In this document: positions 1 through 7,494 of the stretch, piece by piece | Layout of the letters: the number at the start of each line of letters is the position of its first letter | Numbering within the stretch: the first letter of the stretch is position 1 | NCBI GenBank assembly: GCA_905221605.1 | Contig: CAJNDS010000958.1 | Location: 1-47,923, forward strand | From: Symbiodinium natans | Lineage: Eukaryota; Sar; Dinophyceae; Suessiales; Symbiodiniaceae | Length of the DNA: 47,923 bases | Direction of reading: 5' to 3' | Made by a program: the position numbers and the translations under genes | Notes under the pieces: model-generated | Databases searched by the model: none | Seen by the model: only the letters and a program-made list of their open reading frames with translations | Told to the model about the DNA's origin: nothing

Positions 1-186
1 GCCGCCGTCAGAAGGACCCAGGATTGTTGCCGCAGGCTTCAGCCTTCGTCCGTCCTTCTTGAGGTCGTCCGCCTGCTAGACGGTACAGGTCTGGCCGGTC
101 TGGGAATGCTACCTTCATCTCCTTTCTCTGCGCATTGTGAAGCAGGTGGGCTTGTCAAATCGAATTGCTGGGCGGAAAACCCGTAA
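1..186 (+). CDS. possible 3' terminal exon, unknown protein, cut by window edge
   Basis: The first frame is open from base 1 to a TAA at 184-186 and encodes 61 residues ending NCWAENP. No start or upstream splice site is visible because the window begins inside it. It is followed directly by AT-rich non-coding DNA, which fits the end of a coding region. I do not recognise the protein. A minus-strand frame overlaps it and cannot be excluded. Confidence 0.3.
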   Translation, partial: AAVRRTQDCCRRLQPSSVLLEVVRLLDGTGLAGLGMLPSSPFSAHCEAGGLVKSNCWAENP

Positions 187-239
187 CCCAGTGAGCAAAA
201 GCAGAGACGCCGAAGAGCTGCACGAGGGCGTGGCATGAA

Positions 240-470
240 GTCACATGTGTGATGTGCTAGTGCAATACGTATATGTATGTATCTAACATATTTCTCTTCT
301 TGTAATGTATAGATATGTATCTATATAATAATAATCATAATAATAATAATACCAATAATAATAATAGTGTTAGCTAAAGAATTGTAATAATGCGTGCAGC
401 GGCTTCGGTCTCCCAGACTGCCAAGAGCTGGTTTCTCATTGCGTGCATTGAGTAGGAGGCTGCAGATTCA
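240..470. other. AT-rich intergenic stretch with TAA/AAT microsatellite
   Basis: No coding frame stands out. There is a run of TAA/ATA repeats at about 325-365 and TATG-type simple sequence around 265-330. The first telomere-like array follows. Confidence 0.6.
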
Positions 471-476
471 GGGTAT

Positions 477-522
477 AGGGTTTAGGGTTTAGGGTTTAGG
501 GTTTAGGGTTTAGGGTTTAGGG
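477..522 (+). repeat. interstitial telomere-like array (TTTAGGG)n
   Basis: Six near-perfect TTTAGGG units, preceded by one variant unit. This is the first of dozens of such arrays in the window. The heptamer is the plant-type telomere unit, also used by dinoflagellates and other alveolates. Confidence 0.9.
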
Positions 523-759
523 TGAGCGCTGAGAACACCGGAGAAGACACAGAGTGTCTTTGGTTCGCGGCAAGTCTGGATTTGAAGAATCTTCTTCGTC
601 TTACTTGCGCCGAGATGCCATGGTCTCGTCTGCAGGGTGTTTCTGTTTCAAGTTCTGTGTTTAAAGACCGCATCGCGCACCGCACCCGTGCAAATCACGA
701 GGGACAACAGTGCGTCTCTCCCGCAGCGCATGTTGGCATAGGACATCTGCTGATCGCAG

Positions 760-867
760 CTGTATTCGGCATGTTCAGGTTATGGCGGCTACGCGGCCTT
801 CCCACCGCCAACAAGCTGTGGAGGTAGTGGCTGTGGCGGCTGTGGCGCCTATGGAGGCTGGGCATGA
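760..867 (+). CDS. Gly/Tyr-rich protein, exon a
   Basis: After a 3' splice-like ATCGCAG the frame reads LYSACSGYGGYAAFPPP and ends ...CGAYGGWA before a TGA at 865-867. A GC or GT donor near 861-871 would avoid the stop. The same YGGW motif recurs in the exon at 1164-1244, and related Gly/Tyr-rich stretches occur at 1786-1882 and 3573-3691. That suggests one gene made of repeated small exons. Such low-complexity G/Y-rich chains occur in RNA-binding, cell-wall and ER-tail proteins. Function is not determined. Confidence 0.45.
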   Translation: MYSACSGYGGYAAFPPPTSCGGSGCGGCGAYGGWA

Positions 868-898
868 CAGGTCCGCCGTCCAAGCAGACTGCCAGGGC

Positions 899-953
899 AG
901 GGTTTAGGGTTTAAGGTTCAGGGTTTAGGGTTTAGGGTTTAGGGTTTAGGGTT
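899..953 (+). repeat. telomere-like array
   Basis: TTTAGGG units with two variants. The array ends GGGTTGCAG, which supplies a plausible 3' splice site for the next exon at 958. Confidence 0.85.
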
Positions 954-957
954 GCAG

Positions 958-1142
958 CTGGTGCAGAGTGCAGAGGTGATGGTGCGTCAGCTGGTGCCTA
1001 CGGCGGCAGGTTGCTCAGATTGCTCAGAAGCGTTCGCCGCTGCAGGGTGCGGATGCCCGTGGACCCCCAGCTTTCCATGAGTAGAGTGCTAGGCTTAAGC
1101 AATCGGCGCTGCATACCAAGCGCCTTGAGAGTGCCCGGATGA
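958..1142 (+). CDS. Gly/Tyr-rich protein, exon b (3' limit uncertain)
   Basis: Follows TTTAGGGTTGCAG. The frame reads GAECRGDGASAGAYGG up to about 1010 and stays open to a TGA at 1140-1142. The part after 1010 is Arg/Leu-rich and may be intron. The AGAYGG block resembles TAGANYGG of the next exon and GAYGGYG at 3573. Confidence 0.4.
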
Positions 1143-1163
1143 AGCGCGCAGCTGTGAAGCTGA

Positions 1164-1244
1164 ACAGCAGGCGCCAATTATGGCGGCTGTGGTGGCTATG
1201 GTGGCTGGGCCCCCAAATTGGGGTTTGCAAAGTGCATGAACTGA
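1164..1244 (+). CDS. Gly/Tyr-rich protein, exon c
   Basis: The open frame TAGANYGGCGGYGGWA continues APKLGFAKCMN to a TGA at 1242-1244. It lies on the same strand as the neighbouring Gly/Tyr exons. The exon most likely starts at one of the AG dinucleotides at 1167-1171. Confidence 0.45.
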   Translation, partial: TAGANYGGCGGYGGWAPKLGFAKCMN

Positions 1245-1620
1245 CATCCATGTGACCTAGCATGACAAGGTCATCAAAGGTAACGGACATGAGTGACATG
1301 ACTGTCTTCCGTGACACTCGTGCATCGATCTGCGCCGAAATACAAAAAACTCAAGTCCCAGCAAGGTCTAGCAAGGTACCATATCGCCCCAGCAAGCGGG
1401 GCTCTTTCGGGAGTGCAGTGTCGCGCCACCTCACCTTGGCGACAGGCCACAGAAAAAACGACGACCAACGTGGCGGCTTGCCCACTGATAACCATGGAAC
1501 CCAAAACCCTATACCCTAAACCCACCCCATCTTTGGGAAGCTCACGGTGGCCCTTGCCACCACGTTGCTGGTGCTGTGAGCACCTTTGACCGGCATCACT
1601 GTGATAAGCCCAGAATGCTT

Positions 1621-1784
1621 CAATGCGAAATGGGGTTTAGGGTTCAAGGTTTAGGGTCTAGGGTTTAGGGTTTAGGGGCCACCTGAGGCGTTGCACGTGA
1701 AAAGCGCGGCATGTCCAAGCGTCCGTTGCGCGATGTGCACAGAAGTTTGCTCAACAGAACCCTAAACCCTAAACCCTAAACCTA
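1621..1784. repeat. two degenerate telomere-like arrays
   Basis: TTTAGGG orientation at 1631-1678 and CCCTAAA orientation at 1759-1783, separated by about 80 bp of unassigned sequence. They form a potential inverted pair. The second ends CCTAG, immediately before the exon at 1786. Confidence 0.75.
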
Positions 1785-1785
1785 G

Positions 1786-1882
1786 ATGCTCCAGGCGGCG
1801 ACTATGGTGGCTATGGCGGCTATGGGGCCTTTGGCGGCTTCGGAGGCCGAATGCTGAAGAACAGAACACACTGTTTGATGCG
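1786..1882 (+). CDS. Gly/Tyr-rich protein, exon d
   Basis: The clearest of the Gly/Tyr exons. It reads APGGDYGGYGGYGAFGGFGG and then RMLKNRTHCLM. It is bounded by AAACCTAG on the left and by GATGCG|GTTTAGGG on the right, so both splice sites would lie in telomere-like repeats. The exon end and the GT donor coincide with the first heptamer. Confidence 0.55.
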
Positions 1883-1939
1883 GTTTAGGGTTTAGGGTTT
1901 AGGGTTTAAAGGCTACCTTAGAAGACCTGAAACAGATGG

Positions 1940-2045
1940 GGTTTAGTAGATTCGGGGTACCTTACTGGAGTCCTGATTATAAGGGTATCCGGGATCCTAC
2001 TATTTGGGGGTCCGCACACAAGTAGGCATGGGGTTCTTAAGGTGG
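1940..2045. mobile_element. MITE-like element, family E
   Basis: The sequence carries the blocks GGGGTACC and CCTACTATTTGGGG, shared with elements near 10.3, 20.9, 39.3 and 45.9 kb. Partial internal inverted complementarity. Non-coding. Confidence 0.4.
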
Positions 2046-2071
2046 AGCCTGACGCTGAAGGGCAGAGAATT

Positions 2072-2175
2072 CTAAACCCTAAACCCTAATCCCTAAACCC
2101 TAAACCCTAAAAACCCTACCCTAAATCCTAAACCTTCCTAAACCCCAAACCCTAAACCCTAAACCCTATAAATCA
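2072..2175 (-). repeat. degenerate CCCTAAA array
   Basis: About a dozen CCCTAAA units with insertions and variants. Confidence 0.85.
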
Positions 2176-2179
2176 AAAA

Positions 2180-2257
2180 GGTGAAGGCGCCGGCTGCGGA
2201 GGCTGTGAAGCCTACGGACAAGGCTGTTTCTTGACATTGACATTGCTGTCGTGTTAG
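2180..2257 (+). CDS. possible Gly/Cys-rich exon of the same gene
   Basis: The frame GEGAGCGGCEAYGQG fits the Gly/Tyr composition of the neighbours. An overlapping frame reads KVKAPAAEAVKPTDK, which is also protein-like. The frame therefore cannot be fixed from sequence alone. Confidence 0.3.
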   Translation, partial: GEGAGCGGCEAYGQGCFLTLTLLSC

Positions 2258-2796
2258 GGTCTGCGCTACAACCCTAAACCCTAAACCGTGGTCCGTCCAG
2301 CTATGTGCCCAAAAACCCTAACCAAAATGAACCGACTGAATCCTTGCCTGCTTGTGCGGGCGCGAGAGTCGAGCCCTTAGAAAGAAGCAAGAATGATCAT
2401 CCCTAAACCCTAAACCCTAAACCCTAAACCCTAAAATATGCGTGAGCTGGCTCAAAAAAAGATGCGTGAGCTGGCTTGAAACCTGGTATTCTTTCACTTC
2501 TCGAGTTATGGCATGGGTTTGTAGTGGATGTCGAGGTGGGGCGTGAGAGTTTTAGGTTTTAATAATTAGGGGTTTAGGATTTACGGTGCAATGATTGTGG
2601 GCCACGTTGGTTGAATCCTGCCTTGTGCGAGCGTGAGCGACGAAGCCCTAAACACCGGGGTGGGGTGGGGGATATGGGGCTTCTATGGGCTTCTTCTAGA
2701 TTTTCCTGTTGGTCCGCTGCGATAATTCCTTAAAGTTGGGTTTCCCTTACCCTAAACCCTAAACCCTAAACCCTGAGAAAGATACGCCCCCTCATG

Positions 2797-2881
2797 TTTC
2801 CCCCCAACCCATGGCCCAAGGCGGAGTTCCATGATGTAAAGCCCAAAAGCATTCCCAAGGCTGGATGCTGTAAGTGCCAAG
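2797..2881 (+). CDS. exon-like island, unknown, Lys/Pro/Cys-rich
   Basis: Open frame FPPNPWPKAEFHDVKPK followed by SIPKAGCCKCQ, ending at CAAG|GTACAG, a good GT donor. It lies between two CCCTAAA arrays (2750-2775 and about 2907-2965). The Cys pair pattern CCKC could bind metal, but no family is recognised. Confidence 0.4.
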
Positions 2882-2906
2882 GTACAGCGGCAAACCCTAC
2901 ACCCGA

Positions 2907-2965
2907 AGCCCTAAACCCTAAACCCTAAACCCTAAACCCTAAACCCTAAACCCTAAACCCTAAAA
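2907..2965 (-). repeat. CCCTAAA array
   Basis: About eight units, the last running into a poly-A stretch. Confidence 0.9.
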
Positions 2966-3389
2966 AAAAAAACTTAAACCCCTTGTAAAAACAAGCGAAG
3001 GGCTCGTCCAAGAGCTGACACCCAAAAAAGCGCGAAGCAAAATTCGCCGCGCAGTACGAAGGTTGTACCCTTGGGATTTGGGTTTAGCGTGTAGGGTTTA
3101 GGGTTTTGGGTTTAGGGTTTAGGGTTTAGGCCTTGTTACAGGTTTCCGATGAGGGCCATACTGGGAGTAGATTAAGGGAACCGCTGAGGGGTACATCCTC
3201 AAGGGTACCGAGTCCTCAGCCCTTGGTCAGATGGGCTGAGGGTCCGCCATGTAGCAGTCGCCCAGTGAGACCCTCTTGCCCATTTGTTGATTCTAGTTCC
3301 CCTTACAAAGAAACCAACCCCCAAAACCTTTTTTAGTCTGGTTGCTGGGCTCCCAAAAACATCACAGCTTGAGTAGCATCCCGACCTAG

Positions 3390-3497
3390 TTCTCGAAGGA
3401 AACTAGCGCCGATGTAGTTGAGGCACTGCCAGAAGAAGCCGAAGCACTGTCTGAAAGCACACGGACTTCAACATTACAAAGCTGTGCTGGGGTATGA
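3390..3497 (+). CDS. exon-like island, acidic, unknown
   Basis: The frame reads SKETSADVVEALPEEAEAL and then SESTRTSTLQSCAGV, ending at a TGA. Acidic and Ala/Glu-rich, probably disordered or helical. No clear splice sites were identified, so the limits are approximate. Confidence 0.35.
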   Translation, partial: FSKETSADVVEALPEEAEALSESTRTSTLQSCAGV

Positions 3498-3572
3498 GGG
3501 CTGTAGCTGTAAACCCTAAACCCGAAGACCCTAAACCTAAAACCCACCATACATCCGGGCTGCCGCCTACAG

Positions 3573-3691
3573 GTGCATACGGCGGCTATGGTTCAGCTCC
3601 TCGCGTTGGCCTGGCTTTGTTTGTTGCGTTCATCGGCGCTTTCACATTTTGGGCATTTCCCAAAATAGATGGTGCCCCTTTTTCCCCCTAA
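3573..3691 (+). CDS. Gly/Tyr exon with hydrophobic segment
   Basis: After the 3' splice-like CCTACAG, the frame reads AYGGYGSAPR and then a hydrophobic run VGLALFVAFIGAFTFWAF, long enough to span a membrane. A TAA is at 3689-3691. A GT follows the APR codons (3599-3600), so the hydrophobic part may be either exon or intron. From about 3645 the DNA resembles a family E element. Confidence 0.45.
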
Positions 3692-3854
3692 ATATAGAAT
3701 CCCCTTAAAGCGACCCCCGAAAAAGGGCACCCCTACGGAAACCCTCATATCGCCCCTCGTGGAATTCTCACGGACGACTAGATTCTTAGATCCTTAATTC
3801 TGAGTTCTGCGTTGCGTTGAGTTATGTTGAGCTGCGCCCGTCGGTTGTTGCCAG

Positions 3855-3890
3855 GATGCAAGCGGCGGCAAAGGCTACAACCCATATTGA
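3855..3890 (+). CDS. Gly/Tyr-rich protein, probable last exon
   Basis: GTTGTTGCCAG is followed by a short frame DASGGKGYNPY and TGA at 3888-3890. The composition matches the upstream Gly/Tyr exons, and the following sequence is AT-richer and non-coding, like a 3' UTR. The exon is very short, so confidence is limited. Confidence 0.4.
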   Translation, partial: DASGGKGYNPY

Positions 3891-4250
3891 GTGCTGCCTC
3901 CACATTACTAGATGGTGTTAAACTTATACAACCATTCTGCTTGGATTACTACACTTGTCATGAGCTAGTTCTTGTAATTATGCTTACTACTGCCATGATT
4001 CTTAGATTATGTTCAATTCATACTCTTATCATGAGTGAGTGTATTGCTATGACTAGTTGGCCAGCAGCTTTCCGAGACCGGAGTTTCGTCTTGAGAGCTG
4101 AATCATGCCACCCTGCCTGACAGAATGTCTTGGGAGGTGTGCCGATAGGACTTCGTGCTTCGAGCTTTAGGAGTTGGGGGGGGGGGGGGGGGGGGGTTGA
4201 AGGTTTGGAGTTTAGGGCTTGGGGTTTTTGGGGTTTAGCCTCTTCACGAA
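3891..4250. other. no gene recognised; possible 3' UTR and poly-G tract
   Basis: 3891-4130 is AT-rich with no convincing splice-bounded frame. A run of about 20 G lies at 4177-4196, followed by G/T-rich degenerate heptamer-like sequence. Confidence 0.5.
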
Positions 4251-4448
4251 GCACCGAGGCTTGATAAACCGCTCCTGAACAGGCCTGAAGTTTCGACCTG
4301 AAATCAGCAAGCAGCTCGAAGACTCGAAGACAGGACCAGCACAGAACGTGCCAGCGTAGCGATCAGATCCGCTGCCACAAGGGCAGGCAGTGAGGGCATG
4401 GCCCGCTGTCGACAGTGCATGTGGCGCTGGCTCCACCAGACTTGCTTG

Positions 4449-4549
4449 TCAACCCTAAACCCTAAACCCTAAACCCTAAACCCCAAACCCTAAACCCTAA
4501 ACCCAAGACCCTAAACCCTAAACCCTAAACCCTAAACCCTAAACCCTAG
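4449..4549 (-). repeat. CCCTAAA array, about 14 units
   Basis: Long array with a few CCCCAAA and CCCAAGA variants. Ends CCCTAG, which precedes an open frame at 4551. Confidence 0.9.
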
Positions 4550-4550
4550 C

Positions 4551-4718
4551 GCGCTTGCATCCTTGTGGCTCAAATCGGCTGAAGTACTCGAATATGTGGG
4601 GCACTCATCTTCAAGCAGGACGGCAGATTGCAGGAGCACTACCCTAACTGCACCGCCCCTAGACACATTCAGCATCAAAAGAATAAGGAAGTTGGTTTTA
4701 GTGGTTTTTGTGGTTTAG
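4551..4718 (+). CDS. exon-like open frame after telomere-like array
   Basis: Directly after ACCCTAGC the frame ALASLWLKSAEVLEYV continues for 55 codons to a TAG at 4716-4718. The first part is a plausible helix. The end (VLVVFVV) runs into degenerate heptamers. No family recognised. Confidence 0.35.
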   Translation, partial: ALASLWLKSAEVLEYVGHSSSSRTADCRSTTLTAPPLDTFSIKRIRKLVLVVFVV

Positions 4719-5146
4719 GGTTTAGGGTGTCAGGCAGAGTCTGGGTTCAAAAGGAGGTTAGGGTGTCGCCCCAAGGCCCAATCCAAGTGGCACATCCTTG
4801 GGCACCATGCATAAGAATCTTGCGTGGTCACAGCATGCACATACAGGCCAGGCCAACGCATCTATCTAGACCTCTCAGTTGCCGGGATGTCAGCGCTTGA
4901 CCCAACACCATCAGGCTCGGGAACGATTTAGTCACCAACAATCACGACGAAGCACGACACGCTTGCCTGTAGCACAGTTTTGTTAAGTGCCGCGTCGAGC
5001 TTCATTCAGGTGTTGAGGGCATAGTCTGCGCGGTTGATGCGCACAGGGCTCGCTGCCAAAGGTGTAAGGCCAACTGGCTAGTTCGAGTGCAACCATGTGC
5101 ATATATGTGCATGCCACCTTCCTGCCACAGTTTGTCAGTCTTGCCC

Positions 5147-5247
5147 CTAGTAGTACAGTGGGCAGCCTTGACCCTTTTTGGGGTAGTAGAATCCTCTTAG
5201 AATCCCAAAGGTTAACCTTTAATTCCCCCAGGTTACTGGACAACTAA
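5147..5247. mobile_element. MITE family A, diverged copy
   Basis: Begins CCTAGTAGTACAG and ends GGTTACTGGACAACTAA, matching the ends and the internal AAAGGTTAACCTTT palindrome of the 102-bp copies at 7015, 11038 and 21025. Confidence 0.7.
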
Positions 5248-5269
5248 ACCCTAAACCCTAAACCCTGTT

Positions 5270-5389
5270 GGCGAAGGATTTCTGAAGCACATTCGCCTGG
5301 TTCTCTCCAATGATGGACAGAAAGTGGAGCTCCATGTTGTTGTGCCTGGGACGCCGGTACTCACAGATTTAGGCGACTGGCCGATAGCT
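5270..5389 (+). CDS. exon, unknown protein
   Basis: After a short CCCTAAA array the frame reads GEGFLKHIRLVLSNDGQKVE and then LHVVVPGTPVLTDLGDWPIAT. This alternating hydrophobic pattern suggests beta strands. It runs into a TATG microsatellite on the right, where the donor is not resolved. Not recognised, but the composition is strongly protein-like. Confidence 0.5.
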
Positions 5390-5475
5390 ACATGTATATA
5401 TGTATGTATGTATATATATATATGCATATATATATATATATACACATATATATATATATATACATATGCCTATGC
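5390..5475. repeat. TA/TATG microsatellite
   Basis: Alternating TATATA and TATGTA runs. Confidence 0.85.
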
Positions 5476-5573
5476 CTATATATGTAGATATACATAGTGC
5501 TGTTCGTTTTTCCTTCCTTTATATGTATACTCATGCATGCATCAAAATACTAGTCAAATAGCCCATAGCCAGT

Positions 5574-5639
<66 letters not shown>
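5574..5639 (+). repeat. AGC (CAG) trinucleotide repeat, about 21 units
   Basis: Near-perfect AGC repeat of about 64 bp. It reads poly-Leu on the minus strand within a 73-codon frame (5531-5752). No exon context supports translation. Confidence 0.9.
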
Positions 5640-5640
<1 letters not shown>

Positions 5641-6125
5641 GTGTGCACCCCTCGGCGCCTGGTAGTTGGCCCAGGGTCCGTAGATTGCCAAGGTGTACTC
5701 TGAACTTTTCATGGGGGGTGTGGGTGGGGGTTTCTCCCAAACAAAAGACCAAGGCCCAAAGCCTTCAGTGCTCTAAAGATGCCCAACTCTGTGGTATTTA
5801 ACAGGGTTTTTGCATGTTTTTGCCCCTTCACAGAACACATGCAAAAGGATGTTGGACGCTTCTGGAACTAGACGCGTTGTCACAAGCATTCATGCCATTT
5901 GCGAACATGCCCAGAACACTGGCATGTTCAGTTCTTGTGACTTGTTTACAACATGCTGTATGTAGTAGTACGTAGCAGTACGTCGCAGGGAGGATGAATC
6001 TGCAAGGCAAAGATAAGATTTGTCCACATGCACTGTTCCAACAACTGGACCAGACATCGACATAGAAAAGATACTCATAACACAGAGTGCAGTATTCTGT
6101 GTCATCATATGCTTGCTTTCGCCAG

Positions 6126-6194
6126 CAAGGGTGCAAAAGAATCCGAGCGTGTCCCTCGCGTCCAACGGCGCCAGACTTGTGGCCACATCTGGAG
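6126..6194 (+). CDS. exon 1 of a small spliced gene fragment
   Basis: Preceded by TTTCGCCAG. The frame reads RVQKNPSVSLASNGARLV then ATSG and ends at GGAG|GTTTGC, phase 1. The frame is open further upstream to about 6020, so the exon may start earlier. The following intron (6195-6233) is only 39 nt, carries three CCCTAAA units and ends TATCTCAG. Overlapping frames on both strands are also open, so this is a best reading, not a proof. Confidence 0.45.
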
Positions 6195-6233
6195 GTTTGC
6201 ATCCTAAACCCTAAACCCTAAACCCTATCTCAG
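6195..6233 (-). repeat. CCCTAAA array as possible 39-nt intron
   Basis: The predicted intron starts GTTTGCATCC, contains the heptamers and ends CTCAG. It joins a phase 1 donor to an exon that starts with two leftover bases. Confidence 0.5.
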
Positions 6234-6311
6234 GTGGAACACTTGCAGCCAGCTCTCCAACGCTGGAATTCCCGAGATTGGGACGACTACGAAGAAAGCG
6301 ATCCGACTTAA
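6234..6311 (+). CDS. exon 2 of a small spliced gene fragment
   Basis: Spliced in the phase predicted by the previous exon it reads (G)GTLAASSPTLEFPRLGRL then RRKRSDLN. In the alternative phase 0 it reads VEHLQPALQRWNSRDWDD and ends YEESDPT plus TAA at 6309-6311. Both are protein-like. The next bases are a TTTAGGG array. Confidence 0.45.
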   Translation: MEHLQPALQRWNSRDWDDYEESDPT

Positions 6312-6347
6312 ATTTAGGGTTTAGGGTTTAGGGTTTAGGGGTTGCAG

Positions 6348-6652
6348 CCCTTAACCTCCCAAACACCCAGCACATTGCTCACGGCCTCTTTTCTAGCGAC
6401 GCAAGGAGGGCAGCCGTCTCGATCTTGCAGAGGTCTTCATGGTTCTTTTTGGGCTTAGAGATCGGTGTGCCCGACATTTTTGAAGCGTCGGATTTCTATT
6501 CATCCTCAGACGCGTGGGCCTGGTTGTCCCGGATCCTCGAAGGCGCCCCCCTAAACCTTCAATGGCGCACCCTTGAGTCCACACAACGACCCTTCTTCCT
6601 CCCCCAGTCGGCCTTCTTTGAGAGTGAGAGGGGGGGAGGGGGGGAGGGGTAA
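6348..6652 (+). CDS. long exon, unknown protein
   Basis: Follows TTTAGGGGTTGCAG. One frame stays open for about 100 codons: LNLPNTQHIAHGLFSSDARR, then AAVSILQRSSWFFLGLEIGV, then PDIFEASDFYSSSDAWAW and onward to QRPFFLPQSAFFESE. The final Gly/Glu codons come from a GA-rich tract and are probably beyond the donor. No family recognised. It is among the longest single exons outside the satellite island. Confidence 0.5.
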
Positions 6653-6669
6653 CATTTGCAATATTGCAG

Positions 6670-6792
6670 GTGTTCGACGTGCTTATGGATCCTTGTCAAA
6701 GGGGCAAGCGTGTGCTTTTCATCGCACTTGCAATCCATGCTGTTTGTCGTGGACAGGTCTGGCAACATTCATGGGTCTCAGGGCATTGTTGA
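6670..6792 (+). CDS. exon-like frame, unknown
   Basis: AATATTGCAG is followed by the frame VFDVLMDPCQRGKRVLFIAL, then AIHAVCRGQ, where GGACAG|GTCTGG is a good donor. The exon would end near 6755. It overlaps in another frame with the membrane-type reading at 6737-6889, and only one can be right over the shared part. Confidence 0.4.
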   Translation: MFDVLMDPCQRGKRVLFIALAIHAVCRGQVWQHSWVSGHC

Positions 6793-6889
6793 TGGTTTGT
6801 TTGGCATTTTTTTCTGGATTGTCTTTGTGTGTGTGCACGTTTTGTTTCATCTGGTACTGGTGTTCACGCTCTTATACGCGTGTGAATGA
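6737..6889 (+). CDS. alternative small membrane protein frame
   Basis: An ATG at 6737 opens a 50-codon frame MLFVVDRSGNIHGSQGIVDG followed by a long hydrophobic stretch (LFGIFFWIVFVCVHVLF). A short N-terminus with one membrane span is the layout of selenoprotein K-like ER proteins, but the resemblance is weak. T-rich DNA gives hydrophobic frames by chance. Confidence 0.25.
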   Translation: MLFVVDRSGNIHGSQGIVDGLFGIFFWIVFVCVHVLFHLVLVFTLLYACE

Positions 6890-6910
6890 ATCCTGGGCCA
6901 CACAGTTAAC

Positions 6911-7012
6911 CTAGTAGTAGAGTAGGTAACCTTCAACCTTCTTGGGGTAAAACTACCCCCTGATAATCCCAAAGGTTAGCCTTGAGATCCCCCAGGTTAC
7001 TGGACAACTAAG
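6911..7012 (+). mobile_element. MITE family A, first of a tandem pair
   Basis: Starts CTAGTAGTAGAGTAGG and ends GGACAACTAAG, 102 bp. More diverged internally than the next copy. Only TT separates the two. Confidence 0.8.
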
Positions 7013-7014
7013 TT

Positions 7015-7116
7015 CTTAGTAGTAGAGTAGGTAACCTTTAACCTTTTTGGGTTCATATATTCCCCTTATAATCCCAAAGGTTAACCTTTAAAACCCCTAG
7101 GTACTGGACAACTAAG
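7015..7116 (+). mobile_element. MITE family A, second of a tandem pair
   Basis: 102 bp with ends CTTAGT / ACTAAG and the internal GGTTAACCTTT palindrome. Apart from a possible single base, identical to the copies at 11038-11139 and 21025-21126, so recently active. No transposase is encoded, so mobilisation would be in trans. Confidence 0.85.
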
Positions 7117-7135
7117 TTACTGAAGCTGACTGCAG

Positions 7136-7197
7136 GTTATTTTGGCCTGGACCCGGCTGTCGACCGAGCGGACCCGCTGGGCCATGGCATGAGCTAA
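7136..7197 (+). CDS. probable terminal exon, unknown
   Basis: CTGACTGCAG is followed by YFGLDPAVDRADPLGHGMS and two successive TAA codons (7195-7200), then AATAAA-like sequence. An overlapping frame VILAWTRLSTERTRWAMA ends at an earlier TGA. It lies directly after the tandem family A pair. Confidence 0.45.
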
Positions 7198-7206
7198 TAA
7201 ATGGCT

Positions 7207-7256
7207 TTTAGGGTTTAGGGTTTAGGGTTTAGGGTTTAGGGTTTAGGGTTTAGGGC
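7207..7256 (+). repeat. TTTAGGG array, 7 units
   Basis: Perfect heptamers. Confidence 0.95.
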
Positions 7257-7298
7257 ATCGGGTTTTGACAGCACTCTCCCCTTGACTTGCAATCGCAG

Positions 7299-7347
7299 AA
7301 GTCCTGGAAGCGCAAGGGAGCGCACATCATCCACATCACTTGGGATG
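7299..7347 (+). CDS. exon 5' of a family B intron
   Basis: AATCGCAG is followed by KSWKRKGAHIIHITWD, ending GAT G|GTACCC, phase 1. Joined across the element to the exon at 7444, the frame continues without stop as ITWDEIIDVSVTSRAEAW. The protein is not recognised. Confidence 0.55.
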
Positions 7348-7443
7348 GTACCCCTCATCCTAACAGTCCTTAATAGGGATTAAAATAGGGGGTACTATAA
7401 TCCCTATTAAGGAGCTGTTAGTATAAAGCGGGAACATTCCAAG
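7348..7443 (+). mobile_element. MITE family B acting as a 96-nt intron
   Basis: The element carries the family B blocks ACAGTCCTTAATAGGGATT and CTATTAAGG...CTGTTAGTATAA, an inverted pair, with TTGGGATG / CATTCCAA ends that overlap the exon borders. Read as an intron it starts GTACCC and ends TTCCAAG, with matching phase 1 on both sides. Confidence 0.65.
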
Positions 7444-7487
7444 AGATCATCGATGTGAGTGTAACAAGCCGAGCAGAAGCCTGGTGA
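7444..7487 (+). CDS. exon 3' of a family B intron
   Basis: Reads (E)IIDVSVTSRAEAW to TGA at 7485-7487, or ends earlier at ATCGAT|GTGAGTGT, a near-consensus donor at 7455. Follows the family B element. Confidence 0.5.
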
Positions 7488-7494
7488 CTTCAGC

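Noticed and set aside
3573-3691. Firm transmembrane helix
   Set aside because: The hydrophobic part overlaps DNA similar to family E elements and may be intronic, so it is kept only as a possibility.
5531-5752. Poly-leucine membrane peptide on the minus strand
   Set aside because: It is the translation of the AGC repeat, with no exon borders or conserved flanks.
6737-6889. Firm call of selenoprotein K
   Set aside because: Only the general layout fits. The family's SRSPWR-like core and the C-terminal Sec region are absent.
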